Shown piece by piece: positions 62,026 through 64,000 of a stretch of DNA of 64,000 nt. The notes beneath the pieces were generated by a model. That model was not told the origin of the DNA and searched no databases. It was given only the letters and a program-made list of their open reading frames with translations. The translations under genes and the position numbers were made by a program. Where the stretch lies: positions 1 through 64,000 of the forward strand of contig NZ_JAHKQB010000017.1 of NCBI RefSeq assembly GCF_018860625.1, read 5' to 3'. The first letter of the stretch is position 1; each line of letters begins with the position of its first letter. The DNA is from Paracoccus sp. C2R09 (lineage in GTDB: Bacteria > Pseudomonadota > Alphaproteobacteria > Rhodobacterales > Rhodobacteraceae).

Positions 62026-64000
62026 TTATCGTCCCAGGATGAAGGCGCGGGGGTTGCGTTCGATCAACCGGGCGACCGAGCCGAAGGCCGCCGTGGCGCG
62101 GCGCAACTCGCGCAGCGTGGTGATCAGTTCGTTGTTGAAGGCCGAACGTTCGCCATAGCTGTCAAACAGCGTGTCGGCACGGCCTGCGGTGACCTGCAGG
62201 CTCTGGATCAGGGCGGGCAGGGCCTCGACCGATCTCGCGATCTCGTCGGCGGCGACGCTGGCCGAACGCAGGGCGTCGTTCAGGCTGGTGGCCGCTCCGC
62301 CATCGCTCAGGTCGTTCAGCAGCCCGGTCGCGGCCTCCAGCGTGTCGGACAGGTTGCGCGGCAGCTGCTCGGCATCCTCGCTGCCCAGCATGGCGCGCAG
62401 ATCGGCCATGATGCCTTCGGCCTGGGCGCTGATCTCGGCAAAGCCGAACTCTTCGACGGCGGCGGCCGCGACATCGATCTGGTCGACCATCTCTGGCATG
62501 TCGGCGGCGGCCTCGGTCACCGCGGTGACGGCCTCGTTCGCTCCGTCGATCAGGCGGGCCAGCGATTCGCCGCTATCGGCCTCGCGCAGTCGGGCGGTGA
62601 TCTGGGCCACGTCCTCCAGCGCGACCGAGCCTTCCTCGGCGGCCTTGCGGATGGCCCCCGGAATGGCGCGCGTCTCCTCGGAGGCGGCAAGGGCCGTGAT
62701 GCTGTCCAGCATGTCGCGGGCGCTGTTCATCACCTCTTCGATGGGAAGATCGCCGATGCGGGTCACGAGGCCCTGGGCGCTGCTGGTGAAATCGTCCAGA
62801 TCCCCCGCAACCGAGGGGATCAGCGGAAGCGGATCGGCACCCGTGTCGATCATGGCCTCGGGGGCGCCTGGGATGTTGACCAGTTCGACGACCAGGGACG
62901 TGCCAAGGAAGCCCGAACTGGCGACGCGCGCGCGCAGCCCCGATGCGACCTCGGTCTGCAACAGGTCCAGCGCGTCCTCGGCGGTCGCATCCTCGGGCAG
63001 GCCCAGCCTGCGGGGGGCCACGGTCAGGGTGATCAGCTGCTGCACGCGTTCGACCCCGTCGGAATCCTGGCCCAGACGCACCGCGATATCGGTGACGCTG
63101 CCGATGCGCAGACCCTTGTACTGGACGTCCGCGCCCTTCCCCAGCCCCTCGACGGAATCGTCGATCAGCATGGCCACGCGCAGGCGTTCGCTGTCATTGC
63201 TGACGAACAGCTGGCTGCGGGCGGCATCCTCGTCGGGCAGCAGCTCGTAGCTGTGGCCCGTCTCGATGGGCTGGCCGCCACTGATCAGCGTGTCGAAGGC
63301 CACGCCGCCCTGAAGGACCGAGGACAGCGAATTGACGTTGAAGGCCAGCCCCTGCGACCCCAGCGACAACGAGAAGCCCGACGTGTCCCAGAAGACCGTG
63401 GCGCTGGTCAGGCGCGCGTCGTGGGGCGCCTCGATGAAGGCATCGACGCGCACGCGTTCGCTGTCATCGGCCAGCCGGATGTTTTCAAGACGACCCACCT
63501 CGACCCCGCGGAACAGGATGGGCGCGCCCTCGCTCAGCCCGTCGGCATTGTCCATCAGCAGCTTGACCCAGGTGCCCTTCTGGTCGCTGCGGATCAGCGG
63601 CGGACGCTCAAGCCCCGCGAAACGGGTCGCGGTCTCGGAGATGTCGGCATCCCAGTAACCCTCGATGAAGGCACCCGTCAGCACGGTGTCGAGGCGCGTG
63701 ACGCCCTGCGCGCTGACCTGCGGGCGCACGATCCAGAACGAGGCCTCGTCGTCGATATAGGGGGCGACGTCCTTGTCCACGCGGATCGACACGACCACGC
63801 TGGACAGATCGTCGGTGAAGCGCACGCCCTCGACCTGGCCCACGACGATCTCGCGGAAGCGCAGCGTCGTGTCGCCCGGCGTGATGCCCGTGGCATCGGC
63901 GAATTCGATGTCGATCAGCGTGCCGCGATCGCGGAAGCTGTTCCACGCGATGGCCAGCGTCACGACCAGTGCGATGATCGGCACGATCCAGATCACGTTG
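62026..64000 (-). CDS. pqiB: PqiB-like MCE-domain protein, N-terminus beyond the window
   Basis: At least 658 residues are visible, beginning with the end of a membrane anchor (IWIVPIIALVVTLAIAW). Three MCE/MlaD domains follow, opening near GTLIDIEFADATGITPG, GTWVKLLMDNADGLSEG and RLRVAMLIDDSVEGLG, as in PqiB. A long helical, coiled-coil region (about 430-620) forms the periplasmic needle that carries lipids between membranes. The frame continues through base 64000 without a convincing start: the first possible codon at 63996 is GTG and lies within the anchor. The missing part is the N-terminal cytoplasmic stretch and possibly a pqiA gene. Confidence 0.88.
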   Translation of the reverse strand, partial: NVIWIVPIIALVVTLAIAWNSFRDRGTLIDIEFADATGITPGDTTLRFREIVVGQVEGVRFTDDLSSVVVSIRVDKDVAPYIDDEASFWIVRPQVSAQGVTRLDTVLTGAFIEGYWDADISETATRFAGLERPPLIRSDQKGTWVKLLMDNADGLSEGAPILFRGVEVGRLENIRLADDSERVRVDAFIEAPHDARLTSATVFWDTSGFSLSLGSQGLAFNVNSLSSVLQGGVAFDTLISGGQPIETGHSYELLPDEDAARSQLFVSNDSERLRVAMLIDDSVEGLGKGADVQYKGLRIGSVTDIAVRLGQDSDGVERVQQLITLTVAPRRLGLPEDATAEDALDLLQTEVASGLRARVASSGFLGTSLVVELVNIPGAPEAMIDTGADPLPLIPSVAGDLDDFTSSAQGLVTRIGDLPIEEVMNSARDMLDSITALAASEETRAIPGAIRKAAEEGSVALEDVAQITARLREADSGESLARLIDGANEAVTAVTEAAADMPEMVDQIDVAAAAVEEFGFAEISAQAEGIMADLRAMLGSEDAEQLPRNLSDTLEAATGLLNDLSDGGAATSLNDALRSASVAADEIARSVEALPALIQSLQVTAGRADTLFDSYGERSAFNNELITTLRELRRATAAFGSVARLIERNPRAFILGR

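Noticed and set aside
1-64000. CRISPR arrays, rRNA genes, replication origin
   Set aside because: No regularly spaced repeats, no rRNA-like sequence and no cluster of DnaA boxes were seen on reading the window.

Overview
The window is chromosomal DNA of a high-GC alphaproteobacterium, most likely a member of the Rhodobacterales (Paracoccus or a close relative). The strongest signs are a RegB / SenC-RegA-HvrA redox-regulation block in the order known from Rhodobacter capsulatus, a TsaE protein fused to an AmgK-type sugar kinase beside MurU, AddAB in place of RecBCD, a Tim44/TimA-like protein next to an Smr protein, and an HslV with the N-terminal extension usual in this group. All of this is read from sequence; no database was searched.

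Bases 1-3216 differ from the rest. They hold a short tyrosine recombinase and then a visibly AT-richer two-gene unit: an ABC/OLD-class ATPase and a small protein with a PD-(D/E)XK-like nuclease signature. The block stops at the 3' end of a tRNA-Pro(CGG) gene, so it looks like the end of a tRNA-integrated genomic island. The gene pair is the best candidate in the window for an undescribed system, probably anti-phage.

From 3.3 to 30.5 kb lie housekeeping and envelope genes. They include a DMT transporter with leuB; a GT4 and a GT29-like glycosyltransferase; asd, a beta-carbonic anhydrase, an M17 aminopeptidase and an NlpC/P60 peptidase; and truB with an NAGPA-like glycosidase and rbfA. These are followed by the co-directional series dapB, tsaE-amgK, murU, addB, addA, trxA; a capsule/Kdo-type protein; hslVU; the Smr and TimA genes; fxsA; secB; and an HD hydrolase.

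From 30.5 to 42.7 kb come the redox regulators (hvrA, regA, senC, divergent regB), a kinase-less PAS protein behind a perfect CtrA-type box, the outer-membrane assembly pair tamA-tamB, and glucokinase. From 42.7 to 51.8 kb is a glucose/mannose-type ABC importer with an intergenic terminator after the binding-protein gene, a divergent OmpR-type two-component pair with a probable tandem operator, a small secreted protein, and a polar amino acid (cystine-like) ABC importer.

From 52 to 64 kb are DUF2853 and DUF2125 proteins, tldE/pmbA, cysQ, an unusual cassette (SARP-like/TPR regulator divergent from a PAP2/haloperoxidase-type protein, a 60-residue protein, a subtilisin-like protease and possibly a cysteine-cluster protein), and a pqiC-pqiB lipid-transport pair. 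The last gene runs off the window end.
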